Origin: Frigidibacter oleivorans
GTDB lineage: Bacteria; Pseudomonadota; Alphaproteobacteria; Rhodobacterales; Rhodobacteraceae
Reading direction: 5' to 3'
DNA: 64,000 nucleotides
NCBI RefSeq assembly: GCF_003993775.1
Contig: NZ_RJRZ01000001.1
Span: 1-64,000, forward strand
The position numbers were made by a program, and so were the translations under genes. Shown here in pieces: positions 50,807 through 62,812 of this stretch; positions within the stretch are counted from its first letter, which is position 1, and the number at the start of each line of letters is the position of its first letter. The notes under the pieces were generated by a model. That model ran no database searches and was not told the DNA's origin. It saw nothing but the letters and a program-made list of their open reading frames with translations.

Positions 50807-53419
50807 TCAGCCGCCGAGGATTCGCCCTACCATCTCTGCCAGATCGCGGCTGAGGCCCGGTTTCGCGGCGATCCGCTCCAGCGCCGCCCGCGCCCCCGCC
50901 TGCCGGTCGGCGTCATAGCGCCGCCACGTCTCGAAGGCCGTGCTCATCCGCGCCGCCGTCTGCGGGTTCACCGCGTCGAGCCGGATCAGCCAGTCCGCCA
51001 GCAGCCCATAGGCCGCGCCCGAGGCATGATGGAAGCCCGCATGATTCTCGGGCAGGGCCCCCATGACCGAGCGGAAGCGGTTCGGGTTCTTCCAGTCGAA
51101 ATCCGGATGCGCGGTCAGGGCCGTCGCCACCCCGGCCAGCCGGTCGGGCGCGGCATGCAGCACCTGCACCGCGAACCACTTGTCGATCACCAGCCGGTTG
51201 CCGCGCCAGCGGGCGTGGAAGGCGGCCAGTTCCTCGGCCCCGCGCCCGGCATCCAGCAGGCAGGCCAGCGCGCCCAGGCTTTCGGTCATGTTGTCGGCCT
51301 GGGCGAAGACCTGCGCCGCCCGCGCGCCGCCGTCGAGCCGGGTCATCAGCCCCAGGCAGGCCAGCCGCAGCGCCCGCCGCCCGGCCGAGGCCGCATCGGG
51401 CGAGAACGGACCGGGGCTGTCCATCTGCTCGTGGATCGCGGGCAGGACCGGGGCCAGCCGCGTCGCCAGCGCCAGGGCCAGCCGGCGACGCGCGGCGTGG
51501 ATCGCGTCGGGGTCCGGCACCCGGCCGGCATCGTGCAGCGTCTGGGCGATGTCATCCTCCGACGGCAGCCGCAGGCACAGCGCCCGGAAGGCGGGGTCGA
51601 GCCCGTCGTCGCGCAGCACCGCCTCCAGCCCCGCCAGCAGGTCGGTGGGCGGGTCGACGCCTTCGGCCACCATCCGCGCCAGCGCGTCCTTCGCCAGGGC
51701 ACGCCCGGCCTCCCACCGGTTCACGGGGTCGGTGTCATGGGCCAGCAGGAAGGCACGTTCGCCGGCCGGCGCCTGCCGGTCCAGCACCACGGGCGCCGAC
51801 AGGCCCCGCAGGATCGAGGGGATCGGCCGCGCCGCCAGCCCCTCGAAGCGGAAGATCTGCCTGGCCTCCGTCATCTCCAGCACCGTGGTCGGCAGCACCT
51901 CGTCGCCATTGGGGTTCAACAGGCCCAGGGCGATCGGGATCACGCGCGGCGGCTTGTCGGGCTGTCCGGGCGTGGGGGGCGTCGTCTGCGCGAAGGTCAG
52001 GGTATAGGTGCCGTCCTGCCAGTCGTCGGTCACCGACAGGCGCGGCGTGCCCGCATCGGTGTACCAGCGCTTGAACTGGGTCAGGTCGCGTCCCGTCGCA
52101 TCCTCGAAGACCTGCAGCCAGTCCTCGATCGTCGCCGCCTGCCCGTCATGCCGGTCGAAATAGAGGTCGAGCGCGCGGGCATAGGCATCGGGTCCGACGA
52201 GGCTGCGCAGCATCCCGATCAGCTCGGCGCCCTTCTCATAAACGGTGGCGGTGTAGAAGTTGTTGATCTCGACAAAGCTGTCGGGCCGGACCGGATGGGC
52301 GAGCGGCCCCATATCCTCGCGGAACTGGCGGGCGCGCAGCACCAGCACATCCTCGATGCGCTTCACCGGGGCCGAGCGCATGTCGCACATGAACTGCTGG
52401 TCGCGGAAGACGGTCAGCCCCTCTTTCAGGCACAGCTGGAACCAGTCGCGGCAGGTGATGCGGTTGCCGGTCCAGTTGTGGAAATATTCATGCGCGATCA
52501 CCCGCTCGATCCGTTCGAAATCCGCATCCGTGGCGGTGTCGCGGCTGGCCAGGACGAGCTTGGAGTTGAAGATGTTCAGCCCCTTGTTCTCCATCGCGCC
52601 CATGTTGAAATCGTCCACGGCGACGATGTTGAACACGTCGAGGTCGTATTCGCGGCCATAGACCTGTTCGTCCCACCGCATCGACCGTTTCAGCGCGTCC
52701 ATGGCGAAGGTGCAGCGGTCCTCGTCGCCCGCCCGCACCCAGATCGCCAGCGCCACCTCGCGCCCCGACCGGGTGGTGAAACGGTCGCGCACCGCCACCA
52801 GATCGCCCGCCACCAGCGCAAACAGATAGGCGGGCTTCGGCCAGGGATCGTGCCATTCGGCCCAGCCCGGCCCCTGCCCCGCCGGATTGCCGTTCGACAG
52901 AAGCACCGGCATGTCGCTTTCGATCCGCACCCGGAACGGCGCCATCACGTCGGGCCTGTCCGGATAGAAGGTGATCTTGCGGAAGCCCTCGGCCTCGCAC
53001 TGGGTGCAGTAGATGCCGCCCGACATGTAGAGGCCTTCCAGCGCGGTATTGTCCTCGGGCGCGATCTCGACCTCGGCCTCCCACAGGAAGGGGCCGGCGG
53101 GCAGGCGCGCGGCGGGCACCGTCAGCAGGCCGTCCGCCACCTGCAACGCGGCCCCGGTCAGCTCCACCCCGTCGATGGCACAGCGGACGGGCCGCAGCCC
53201 TTCACCGTGCAACACCAGATCCTGCGCCGGACCCTCGACCGGCACGAAGTGCAGCCGCGACAGCACCCGTGTGGTCCGGAGCGCCAGCCGGAAGGTCAGT
53301 TCGACCGCGTCGAGCCGGAAGGGACAGGGGCGGTAATCCGCCAGATGCACGGCGCGGGGTGCATCGTCGTCGGGGGAGTGGGTGGCGGCGGCGGGGTCGG
53401 CATGGTCGGGGGGGGTCAT
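50807..53419 (-). CDS. pepN: Aminopeptidase N
   Basis: An 870-residue M1-family metallopeptidase. The exopeptidase motif GAMEN is at 274-278. The zinc site is HEYFH at 310-314, with a further glutamate in LKEGLT near 333. It has the N-terminal beta domain and the C-terminal armadillo-like domain in the usual order, and removes N-terminal residues from peptides. AGGAAGTGCC precedes ATG 53419. The divergent glyoxylate gene glcB begins 175 nt away. Confidence 0.95.
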   Translation of the reverse strand: MTPPDHADPAAATHSPDDDAPRAVHLADYRPCPFRLDAVELTFRLALRTTRVLSRLHFVPVEGPAQDLVLHGEGLRPVRCAIDGVELTGAALQVADGLLTVPAARLPAGPFLWEAEVEIAPEDNTALEGLYMSGGIYCTQCEAEGFRKITFYPDRPDVMAPFRVRIESDMPVLLSNGNPAGQGPGWAEWHDPWPKPAYLFALVAGDLVAVRDRFTTRSGREVALAIWVRAGDEDRCTFAMDALKRSMRWDEQVYGREYDLDVFNIVAVDDFNMGAMENKGLNIFNSKLVLASRDTATDADFERIERVIAHEYFHNWTGNRITCRDWFQLCLKEGLTVFRDQQFMCDMRSAPVKRIEDVLVLRARQFREDMGPLAHPVRPDSFVEINNFYTATVYEKGAELIGMLRSLVGPDAYARALDLYFDRHDGQAATIEDWLQVFEDATGRDLTQFKRWYTDAGTPRLSVTDDWQDGTYTLTFAQTTPPTPGQPDKPPRVIPIALGLLNPNGDEVLPTTVLEMTEARQIFRFEGLAARPIPSILRGLSAPVVLDRQAPAGERAFLLAHDTDPVNRWEAGRALAKDALARMVAEGVDPPTDLLAGLEAVLRDDGLDPAFRALCLRLPSEDDIAQTLHDAGRVPDPDAIHAARRRLALALATRLAPVLPAIHEQMDSPGPFSPDAASAGRRALRLACLGLMTRLDGGARAAQVFAQADNMTESLGALACLLDAGRGAEELAAFHARWRGNRLVIDKWFAVQVLHAAPDRLAGVATALTAHPDFDWKNPNRFRSVMGALPENHAGFHHASGAAYGLLADWLIRLDAVNPQTAARMSTAFETWRRYDADRQAGARAALERIAAKPGLSRDLAEMVGRILGG

Positions 53420-53593
53420 GGCACTTCCTGCGGCTGAGGCATCCCCGAAGCCTAGGCAGCGGCACGGGCGGGTTCAACTGCCCAGCGGGCGGGCGCCCGC
53501 GCGCCGCCCTCCGCCGGCGGGCCACGGCACGGTTGCATCGCCGGACGCCTCCGCCTAGCTGTGTGCGGGATATCCCGGGGACAGGAGGAACGG

Positions 53594-55756
53594 ATGACGG
53601 ATCGCGTGGATCGCTACGGGCTGCAGGTCGATCTGCGGCTGGCGGAGTTCGTCGAGACCGCGGCGCTGCCCGGCACGGGCATTGCGGCGGACACGTTCTG
53701 GCAGGGCCTGTCCGCGCTGATCCACGACCTCGGGCCCAGGAACCGCGCGCTGCTGGATCGCCGCGACGCGCTGCAGAAGCAGATCGACGGCTGGCACAGC
53801 GCCCGCCGCGCCTCGGGCCACGATCCGGCGGCCTACCGCGCCTTCCTGGAAGAGATCGGCTATCTGCTGCCCGAAGGTCCGGATTTCACCATCGACACCC
53901 GGAACACCGATCCCGAGATCGCACAGATCGCCGGACCGCAGCTGGTGGTGCCCATCACCAATGCCCGCTATGCGCTGAACGCCGCCAATGCCCGCTGGGG
54001 CAGCCTCTATGACGCGCTCTACGGCACCGACGCGCTTGGCGATCTGCCGCAGGGCAAGGGTTATGACGCCGAACGCGGCGGGCGGGTGATCGCCTGGGCC
54101 AAGGCCTTCCTCGACCGCACCGCGCCGCTGGCCGCCGGATCCTGGGCGGATGCGGTCGCGCTGACGGTGTCGGAGGGCGCGCTGGCGGTGACCACCGGCA
54201 GCGGGCAGACCGCGCTGGCCGATCCGTCGCAATTCGCGGGCCATGCCGGCGATCCGGCCGCGCCGGGGCAGGTGCTGCTGAAGAACAACGGCCTGCATGT
54301 CGAGATCCTGATCGACCGCGACAGCCAGATCGGCGCCAGCGACCCGGCCGGCATTTCCGACATCTGGCTGGAGGCGGCGCTGTCCTCCATCATGGATTGC
54401 GAGGATTCGGTCGCCTGTGTCGATGCCGAGGACAAGGTGCTGGCCTATTCCAACTGGCTGGGCCTGATGAAGGGCGACCTGACCGAGACCTTCCGCAAGG
54501 GCGGCGAGACGATGACCCGCCGCCTGAACCCGGATTTCGACTATGTCGCGCCGGACGGATCGACCCTGACGCTGAAATGCCGCGCGCTGATGCTGGTGCG
54601 CAACGTGGGCCATCTGATGACCACGCCCGCCATCCTCGACCGCGACGGCAACGAGGCGGGCGAGGGGCTGATGGACGCGATGCTGACCACGATGATCGCG
54701 ATGCACGACCTGAACAAGACGGACGGCCCGCGCAATTCCGTCACCGGGTCGGTCTATGTGGTGAAGCCCAAGATGCACGGGCCCGAGGAAGTGGCCTTCG
54801 CCGACGAGATCTTCACCCGCGTCGAACAGGTGCTGGGCCTGCCGCGCAACACGGTGAAGCTGGGCATCATGGACGAAGAGCGGCGCACCTCGGTCAACCT
54901 GAAGGAATGCATCCGCGCCGCGAAGGACCGGGTGGCCTTCATCAATACCGGCTTCCTCGACCGCACCGGGGACGAGATCCATACCGGCATGGAAGCCGGG
55001 CCGATGGTGCGGAAGGGCGAGATGAAGACCCAGCCCTGGATTTCCGCCTATGAGGATCGCAACGTCGATATCGGGCTGGCCTGCGGACTGCAGGGCCGCG
55101 CCCAGATCGGCAAGGGGATGTGGGCGGCGCCCGACCTGATGGCCGCGATGCTGGACCAGAAGATCGGCCATCCGCAGGCGGGGGCGAACTGTGCCTGGGT
55201 GCCCTCGCCCACCGCTGCCGTGCTGCACGCGACGCATTACCATCAGGTCGATGTCTTCGCCCGGCAGGACGAGATCGCGGCGCAGCGGCGGCCCGCGCGG
55301 CTGGACGATCTGCTGACCCTGCCGCTGGCCAGCGGGCGCAACTATTCCGAGGAGGAGATCCGCGCCGAGATCGAGAACAACTGCCAGGGCATCCTTGGCT
55401 ATGTCGTCCGCTGGGTCGATCAGGGCGTGGGCTGTTCCAAGGTGCCGGACATCCACGATGTCGGGCTGATGGAGGACCGCGCCACCTGCCGGATCAGCGC
55501 GCAGGCGCTGGCCAACTGGCTGCATCACGGCGTGGTCAGCCAGCAGCAGGTGATGGACGCGCTGCGCAAGATGGCCGCGGTGGTGGACCGGCAGAACGCG
55601 GGCGACCCCGCCTATCGCCCGATGGCGCCGGGCTTCACCGGCCGCGCCTTCCAGGCGGCCTGCGACCTGGTCTTCCTCGGGACGGTGCAGCCCTCGGGCT
55701 ATACCGAGCCGGTGCTGCACGCCCGCCGGCAACAGGCGAAGGGAGAGATGGCATGA
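53594..55756 (+). CDS. glcB: Malate synthase G
   Basis: A 720-residue malate synthase G that condenses glyoxylate with acetyl-CoA. It is the single-chain G isoform by length. Markers are [17 protein letters not shown] (catalytic Asp/Glu region), [36 protein letters not shown], and [21 protein letters not shown] near the C-terminus. CAGGAGGAACGG precedes ATG 53594. No isocitrate lyase is adjacent, so glyoxylate may come from glycolate or purine catabolism. The glcG gene overlaps it (ATGA). A 12-bp palindrome, CGGGATATCCCG, is just upstream at 53566-53577. Confidence 0.96.
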   Translation: MTDRVDRYGLQVDLRLAEFVETAALPGTGIAADTFWQGLSALIHDLGPRNRALLDRRDALQKQIDGWHSARRASGHDPAAYRAFLEEIGYLLPEGPDFTIDTRNTDPEIAQIAGPQLVVPITNARYALNAANARWGSLYDALYGTDALGDLPQGKGYDAERGGRVIAWAKAFLDRTAPLAAGSWADAVALTVSEGALAVTTGSGQTALADPSQFAGHAGDPAAPGQVLLKNNGLHVEILIDRDSQIGASDPAGISDIWLEAALSSIMDCEDSVACVDAEDKVLAYSNWLGLMKGDLTETFRKGGETMTRRLNPDFDYVAPDGSTLTLKCRALMLVRNVGHLMTTPAILDRDGNEAGEGLMDAMLTTMIAMHDLNKTDGPRNSVTGSVYVVKPKMHGPEEVAFADEIFTRVEQVLGLPRNTVKLGIMDEERRTSVNLKECIRAAKDRVAFINTGFLDRTGDEIHTGMEAGPMVRKGEMKTQPWISAYEDRNVDIGLACGLQGRAQIGKGMWAAPDLMAAMLDQKIGHPQAGANCAWVPSPTAAVLHATHYHQVDVFARQDEIAAQRRPARLDDLLTLPLASGRNYSEEEIRAEIENNCQGILGYVVRWVDQGVGCSKVPDIHDVGLMEDRATCRISAQALANWLHHGVVSQQQVMDALRKMAAVVDRQNAGDPAYRPMAPGFTGRAFQAACDLVFLGTVQPSGYTEPVLHARRQQAKGEMA

Positions 55757-56178
55757 CCCTGACGCTGGAGGCGGCCCGCACCATCATCGCCACCGCGCTG
55801 GACCACGGGCGCGACCACGGGTGGAAGCCGCTGTCGGCGGTGGTGCTGGACGCGGGCGGGCATGTGCTGTCGTTCGACCGCGGCGACGGGGCCAGCCCCG
55901 GCCGGTTCGAGATCGCCCGCGCCAAGGCCTATGGCGCGGTGATGCTGGGCATGGGCGGGTCCGCGCAGATGGCGCGGGCCGAGGCGCAGGCCTATTTCAT
56001 GGCGGCGGTGAACGGTGTCTTCGGCGGGCAGGTGCTGCCGGTGCCGGGGGGCGTCCTCGTCCGCGATGCGGCGGGGGCGGTGATCGGCGCGGTGGGCGTG
56101 ACCGGCGACACCTCGGACAACGATGCCGCGGCGGCCGCCGCGGGTATCCGCGCGGCGGGGTTCGAGCCGGAGACCTGA
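55753..56178 (+). CDS. glcG: GlcG/HbpS family protein
   Basis: A 141-residue HbpS/GlcG-like protein. Its core is [17 protein letters not shown], the [19 protein letters not shown] strand pair, [11 protein letters not shown] and a C-terminal [25 protein letters not shown]. Homologues bind haem or small ligands and are found next to glycolate or malate synthase genes. Start codon overlaps the glcB stop (ATGA). A cofactor role in glyoxylate metabolism is inferred from context only. Confidence 0.88.
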   Translation: MTLTLEAARTIIATALDHGRDHGWKPLSAVVLDAGGHVLSFDRGDGASPGRFEIARAKAYGAVMLGMGGSAQMARAEAQAYFMAAVNGVFGGQVLPVPGGVLVRDAAGAVIGAVGVTGDTSDNDAAAAAAGIRAAGFEPET

Positions 56179-56298
56179 TCGGGAGACCTGAACTGGCAAC
56201 CCGATCCGGCGACCGAGGCCCGATGACCCGACCCGCCGTGCCAACAGCCGGCCCGCAGTGCCCCGTCGCGGGCGACCCGGGCCGGGGAAAGGAGCACG

Positions 56299-56811
56299 AT
56301 GCCCTACCTTCCGCAAGGCCGGAACGTCGCGCAGATCCGCCGCCTGACTGCGGCGGCGGCCGTGAACGCGATCAGCCTGTTCCTGCTGGGCTATGCGCTG
56401 GTGCCCGATGCCGGCCTCGCCCGGCTCGACCCCAACCGGATCTGCCTTGCCCTGACGATGGCGGTGGCGGGGGTCGCTGTCTTCTGGGCGCTGCTGCGGC
56501 CCCAGCCCACCGCGCGCGGCAACCTGCGGGTGGTGGCGCTGGCGCTGGTCGCGGCGGCGGGACTGCTGGGCCTGCTGCGCAGCCAGATCCTGACGGGCGA
56601 CCGCGCGGCGCTGGCCACGATGATCCGCAGCCAGTCGAGCGCGATCCTCGTCTGCAACCGCGCGCGCCTGCAGGACCCGCAGGTGATTGCGCTGTGCGAC
56701 GGGATCGTGGCGCGGCGCGAGGCGGAGATCGCGCAGATGCAATCGCTGATCGCGGCGCTCGACGGCGATGCGCCGGCGGCCGATCACGCCGCGCTGCGAA
56801 CCGGCCGCTGA
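56299..56811 (+). CDS. DUF305-like protein with three transmembrane helices, histidines lost
   Basis: A 170-residue protein. Helices at about 17-37, 46-66 and 77-96 are followed by a segment MIRSQSSAILVCNRARLQDPQVIALCDGIVARREAEIAQM. This aligns with DUF305, whose signature MIPHHxxAI should carry two histidines. Here the equivalent residues are Ser111 and Gln112. The remaining helices match DUF305 well, so I take it as a degenerate relative. It follows glcG by 120 nt on the same strand with AAAGGAGCAC before ATG 56299. Confidence 0.65.
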   Translation: MPYLPQGRNVAQIRRLTAAAAVNAISLFLLGYALVPDAGLARLDPNRICLALTMAVAGVAVFWALLRPQPTARGNLRVVALALVAAAGLLGLLRSQILTGDRAALATMIRSQSSAILVCNRARLQDPQVIALCDGIVARREAEIAQMQSLIAALDGDAPAADHAALRTGR

Positions 56812-56923
56812 CCGCGGAGGCGGCAGCACGGTGCCGCATCGCCCACCGCGCCCCAGGCGCTGCCCCCGGCCGCGCCCGCACGCGATCTGTGCGAGCCGGC
56901 GCTTTCCGTCGTCGCGCGGGCGG

Positions 56924-56943
56924 CATATGTTGTCTCACATATG
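56924..56943. promoter_or_regulatory. 20-bp palindrome CATATGT-N6-ACATATG, candidate operator of the GATase gene
   Basis: CATATGT (56924-56930), spacer TGTCTC, ACATATG (56937-56943), perfectly symmetric arms in an AT-rich pocket 20 nt before ATG 56962. A typical size for a GntR/TetR/LysR-type dimer site. No regulator gene lies next to it, so the protein is unknown. The right half overlaps an alternative in-frame ATG at 56941. Confidence 0.5.
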
Positions 56944-56961
56944 CAGCAGAAAGGACCGGCC

Positions 56962-57783
56962 ATGACGCGTCCGTGCGGGGAACACCCCTCCGATCGGGCC
57001 ACCGATCGACCTGTCGTCGGCATCATCGGCAATTCGGTGCTGATCAACGACACCTATCCCGCGCATAGCGGCGGCACGATGAACAGCCTCGCCGTGGCCG
57101 AGGTCGCGGGCTGCCTGCCGCTGGTGATCCCGGCGGACCCGCGGCTGGTCTCGGTGCCCGAACTGCTGGAGGTCTGCGACGGCTTCCTGCTGACCGGCGG
57201 CCGCCCGAACGTGCATCCCAGCGAATATGGCGAGGACGAGACGCCCGCCCATGGCGCCTTCGACCGGGCGCGCGACGCCATCACCCTGCCCCTGATCCGC
57301 GCCTGCGTCGAGCGGGGGCAGCCCTTCCTCGGCGTCTGCCGCGGCTTTCAGGAGGTGAACGTGGCGATGGGCGGCACGCTCTGGCCGGAAATCCGCGACC
57401 TGCCGGGCCGGATGAACCACCGGATGCCGCCGGACGGCACCGTGGAGGAGAAGTTCGCCCTGCGCCACAAGGTGACGGTGACCGAGGGCGGCCCCTTCCA
57501 CCGCGTCTTCGGGGCGACCGAGGTGATGACCAATTCGCTGCATGGACAAGGCATCAAGCACCCCGGCCAGCGCATCGTCATCGACGGGCTGGCCCCCGAC
57601 GGCACGCCCGAGGCCGCCTATGTCGAGGGCGCGCCCGGCTTTACCCTGTCGGTGCAGTGGCACCCGGAATGGAACGCGGCCAACGATCCGGTGTCGCGGC
57701 CGCTGTTCGCGGCCTTCGGCGATGCCGTCCGGGCCTGGGCCGCGGCGAAGGCGGGCGCCGTCCCGGCGCGGCGGTCGGCCTGA
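56962..57783 (+). CDS. Class I glutamine amidotransferase, gamma-glutamyl-GABA hydrolase-like
   Basis: A 273-residue PuuD-like amidohydrolase. Nucleophile Cys126 is in LGVCRGFQE, and the dyad His234 and Glu236 are in VQWHPEWN. The pattern matches gamma-glutamyl-gamma-aminobutyrate hydrolase and related peptidase C26 proteins, which release glutamate from gamma-glutamyl amines in putrescine breakdown. No other puu genes are present. ATG 56962 has AAAGGACCGGCC; a start at 56941 would lie in the palindrome. The 20-bp palindrome just upstream probably controls it. Confidence 0.88.
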   Translation: MTRPCGEHPSDRATDRPVVGIIGNSVLINDTYPAHSGGTMNSLAVAEVAGCLPLVIPADPRLVSVPELLEVCDGFLLTGGRPNVHPSEYGEDETPAHGAFDRARDAITLPLIRACVERGQPFLGVCRGFQEVNVAMGGTLWPEIRDLPGRMNHRMPPDGTVEEKFALRHKVTVTEGGPFHRVFGATEVMTNSLHGQGIKHPGQRIVIDGLAPDGTPEAAYVEGAPGFTLSVQWHPEWNAANDPVSRPLFAAFGDAVRAWAAAKAGAVPARRSA

Positions 57784-57934
57784 ACGCCCGACGGGGCGCA
57801 GGAGAGCGCGCGGTCGGCTTCAGTCTGCCGTGATCGCCGCGGCGGCCGGCTTGACCTTTGCCCGCCCTGCCGACACGGTGCGCGCCGACCCGCCGCCGAC
57901 CCATCCGGGCACGGCGCCCCTTGCGAGAAGCCCC

Positions 57935-59239
57935 ATGAGCACCACCGGACGCAGACCCGGCCGCACCGCGCCCTTCGCGCCCTTCGAATTCGCCATCGCC
58001 TGGCGCTATCTGCGGGCGCGCCGCGCCGAAGGCGGGGTCAGCGTGATGACCTGGATCAGCCTGATCGGCGTCACCCTCGCCGTCTTCGCGCTGATCGCCA
58101 CGCTGGCGGTGCGCGCAGGATTCCGCGCCGAATTCGTCGACACGATCCTCGGCGCCAACGCGCATGTGACGGTCTATCCCGAACCGCGGATCACCGAGAC
58201 CGGCGCCACCATCCGCACCATCGAGGATTACGACGCGCTGGCGGCCCGGCTGGCCGAGGTGCCGGGCGTCACCCGCACCGCGCCGCTGATCCGCGGGCAG
58301 GTGATGGTCAGCCTCGGCGACCGCGCCTCGGCCGGCGATCTTTACGGCATCCGGGCCGAGGATCTGGCGGGCATCCCCCGTGTCGCCGATCCCGAGGCGA
58401 GCGAGGGCGACATCGCGCGGTTCGACGAGGGGGTCGCCATCGGCTCGGGCCTCGCCCGCGAACTGGGCGTGGTGCCGGGCGACCGCATCCGGCTGATCCA
58501 GCCCAACGGCGTGAAGACCGCCTTCGGTACCAGCCCGCGGGTGAACGCCTATGAGGTGGTCTATGTCTTCACCGCCGGGCGCTATGACATCGACCGCACC
58601 CGCATCTACCTGCCCTTCGCCGTGGCGCAGGACCATTTCAACCGAGAGGGGCTGGCCGACGAGATCGAGGTGATGCTCGACGATCCCGAGGCGGTGGAGG
58701 AGATGACCCTGCCCCTGCTGCGCGCCGCCGGTCCGGGTGCCTATCTCTGGACGTGGCGGGACAGTTCCGGCGCCTTCCTGCGCGCGCTGGATGTCGAGGA
58801 CAACGTGATGTTCATCATCCTGTCGATCCTCGTGCTGATCGCGGCGATGAACATCACCTCGGGGCTGATCATGCTGGTCAAGAACAAGGGCCGCGACATC
58901 GGCATCCTGCGGACCATGGGCCTGACCGAGGGTTCGGTACTGCGGGTGTTCTTCCTGTGCGGGGCCTTTACCGGCATCATCGGCACCGCGGCGGGGGTGG
59001 CGCTCGGTTGCCTCTTCGCGATCTGGATCGACCCGATCTTCAGCTTCGTCAACTACATGGCCGGCGGCGGGGTCTGGGATCCGTCGATCCGCGGCATCTA
59101 TACCCTGCCCGCCAAGCTGCAATGGTGGGACGTGGGCCGCGCCGCGGGGCTGAGCCTGTTCCTGTCCTTCGTGGTGACGATCTTCCCGGCGCGGCGCGCG
59201 GCCCGGATGAACCCGGTGGAGGCGCTGCGCTATGAGTGA
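57935..59239 (+). CDS. lolC: Lipoprotein-releasing ABC transporter permease (LolC/LolE family)
   Basis: A 434-residue FtsX-type permease with an N-terminal helix near 40-60, a large periplasmic domain (about 65-280) and three C-terminal helices. The motif [28 protein letters not shown] opens the protein, and [18 protein letters not shown] ends it. Only one permease gene precedes lolD, as in many alphaproteobacteria that use a single LolF-like protein rather than LolC plus LolE. It releases outer-membrane lipoproteins from the inner membrane to LolA. A TTGACC -35-like box is at 57851-57856. Confidence 0.9.
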   Translation: MSTTGRRPGRTAPFAPFEFAIAWRYLRARRAEGGVSVMTWISLIGVTLAVFALIATLAVRAGFRAEFVDTILGANAHVTVYPEPRITETGATIRTIEDYDALAARLAEVPGVTRTAPLIRGQVMVSLGDRASAGDLYGIRAEDLAGIPRVADPEASEGDIARFDEGVAIGSGLARELGVVPGDRIRLIQPNGVKTAFGTSPRVNAYEVVYVFTAGRYDIDRTRIYLPFAVAQDHFNREGLADEIEVMLDDPEAVEEMTLPLLRAAGPGAYLWTWRDSSGAFLRALDVEDNVMFIILSILVLIAAMNITSGLIMLVKNKGRDIGILRTMGLTEGSVLRVFFLCGAFTGIIGTAAGVALGCLFAIWIDPIFSFVNYMAGGGVWDPSIRGIYTLPAKLQWWDVGRAAGLSLFLSFVVTIFPARRAARMNPVEALRYE

Positions 59240-59912
59240 CCCGGTGCTGGAACTGCAGGGGCTGGAAAAGGGCTACAACCTCGGCCAGCCGTCCGAGGTG
59301 CGGGTGCTGCGCGGGCTGGACCTGACCGTCGCCCGGGGTGAGGCGGTGGCGCTGGTCGCGCCCTCGGGGGCGGGGAAATCGACGCTGCTTCACATCGCCG
59401 GGCTGCTTGACACCGCCGATGCGGGCCGGGTGGCGATCGGCGGGCAGGATATGGGGCAGGCCGGGGACCGCGCGCGCACGGCGATGCGGCGGGCCGAGGT
59501 GGGCTTCGTCTACCAGTTCCACCATCTGCTGCCGGAATTCACCGCGCTGGAAAACGTCATGCTGCCGCAACTGGCGAACGGCGTGGCGCGGGAGGCCGCC
59601 GAGGCGCGGGCCCGCGACCTGCTGGGCCGGGTCGGCGTGGCCGACCGCGCCGGCCACCGCCCCGCCGCGCTGTCGGGCGGGCAGCAGCAGCGCGTGGCCT
59701 TCTGCCGGGCGCTGGCCAACGGCCCGGCGCTGCTGCTGGCGGATGAACCCACCGGCAACCTGGACGGCGCGACCGCCGAACAGGTCTTCGACGCGCTGAT
59801 GGCACTGGTCCGCGACACCGGCATGTCGGCGCTGATCGCGACCCACAACCTCGACCTCGCGGCACGGATGGACCGGGTGGTACGGATGGACGAGGGGCGG
59901 ATTGCCGGCTGA
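59232..59912 (+). CDS. lolD: Lipoprotein-releasing ABC transporter ATPase LolD
   Basis: A 226-residue ABC ATPase. Walker A reads APSGAGKST (43-51), with alanine in place of the first glycine, as common in LolD of alphaproteobacteria. The ABC signature is LSGGQQQR, and Walker B is [13 protein letters not shown]. The N-terminal segment [14 protein letters not shown] fits the MacB/LolD group. The first 8 bases overlap the permease gene. It powers lipoprotein release. Confidence 0.93.
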   Translation: MSDPVLELQGLEKGYNLGQPSEVRVLRGLDLTVARGEAVALVAPSGAGKSTLLHIAGLLDTADAGRVAIGGQDMGQAGDRARTAMRRAEVGFVYQFHHLLPEFTALENVMLPQLANGVAREAAEARARDLLGRVGVADRAGHRPAALSGGQQQRVAFCRALANGPALLLADEPTGNLDGATAEQVFDALMALVRDTGMSALIATHNLDLAARMDRVVRMDEGRIAG

Positions 59913-59924
59913 CGGCCCCGCCGG

Positions 59925-60647
59925 TCAGGCGGCAGGAGAGGCGTGACGGCGGACCAGTTCCTCTGCCGTCAGGTGCTGCAACTGCCACAGGTTGCGGTCG
60001 TGGATGCCGTGCTCTTCCAGCTTGGCGACGGTGTTGTAGAGGTATTCGGCGCCCGATCCGCGATGCCCGCAGGCGGTGGCGAGCCGCCGCGCCTGTTCCT
60101 CGACCGGCAGGCTGACCACGCCCTCGCCCTTCGGACCGGCCCAGAAAGTCAGCGCCGGCACCGCCTCGCCCTCCGACCGGACGCTGACGACGCGCACCAT
60201 ATGCGTGTGTTCGCGCGCCGCGATCTCGCGCCGCAACAGCGCCTCGATCCCGGCCCGTTCCTCGCCCGGCGCGACCTCCATCAGCAGTCCGGCCGCCGAT
60301 CCGCCCGCTTCCAGCGCGAGCATCAGGCCGGGATATTCCGGCGAGCCGCGCCAGCTGGTCAGGTGCAGGCAGAAGCTGCGATGCCAGCCATGCGCCACGC
60401 CGCGGGTGATGCGGCCGACGGGGAAGCCGGGGTTCCAGATCAGCGAGCCATAGGCGAAGACGCGCACGGGTCCGCCGCCCGAGCGTTCCAGCCAGTCATC
60501 GGCCAGCCGGGCGAAATCCTCGTCGGTCAGCGCGGTCCATTCCGGCGGCAGGCCGGGATCCTCGACCTCGCGGAAGGCCCGGGCAACAAGCTCGGGCGTC
60601 AGCGTCATCCGGCGGGCGGATGCGGCGGGGGCGGGATCGAAGGGCAT
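59925..60647 (-). CDS. Gamma-glutamylcyclotransferase, ChaC-like
   Basis: A 240-residue protein of the ChaC/GGCT family. The fold signature VFAYGSLIWNPGF is near 63-75, followed by AHGWHRSFCLHLTSWRGSPEYPGLML and AAGLLMEVAPGEER. Enzymes of this class cleave gamma-glutamyl from glutathione giving 5-oxoproline. The C-terminal region beyond about 200 is longer than in the smallest ChaC proteins. ATG 60647 is assumed; ATG 60608 is an alternative. Convergent with lolD. Confidence 0.82.
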   Translation of the reverse strand: MPFDPAPAASARRMTLTPELVARAFREVEDPGLPPEWTALTDEDFARLADDWLERSGGGPVRVFAYGSLIWNPGFPVGRITRGVAHGWHRSFCLHLTSWRGSPEYPGLMLALEAGGSAAGLLMEVAPGEERAGIEALLRREIAAREHTHMVRVVSVRSEGEAVPALTFWAGPKGEGVVSLPVEEQARRLATACGHRGSGAEYLYNTVAKLEEHGIHDRNLWQLQHLTAEELVRRHASPAA

Positions 60648-60735
60648 GGGCCGAAGGTAAGCGGCGGCGCCGCCGCGATCAACCGCTGCCGGATGCAGAG
60701 CCGGACCTGCGCCTGCGCACCGAAGCGCGGCCGGC

Positions 60736-62691
<1,956 letters not shown>

Positions 62692-62722
62692 GGGATCGCT
62701 CTTTGCTGGTGATGGGTCCGTC

Positions 62723-62750
62723 TTACAACACAGCCGGGCCTGACGCGCAA
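62723..62750 (-). promoter_or_regulatory. Candidate sigma-70 promoter of parE
   Basis: On the minus strand TTGCGC (62745-62750), 16-nt spacer, TTGTAA (62723-62728), about 32 nt before the parE start codon. The same TTGCG-N16 arrangement is seen before carB and the cfa-like gene. Confidence 0.45.
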
Positions 62751-62812
62751 TCTTTCGTGGGTCGCGGCGCCGGAACCGCCAATTCTGGCGCGACTGCCGC
62801 GGTTTTGCGCAG

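Noticed and set aside
53567-53580. GGGATATCCC resembling the tail of the double-hairpin repeat
   Set aside because: It shares GGGATAT with the repeat tail but lacks both hairpins and continues as a palindrome, so I treat it as a separate feature and not a third copy.
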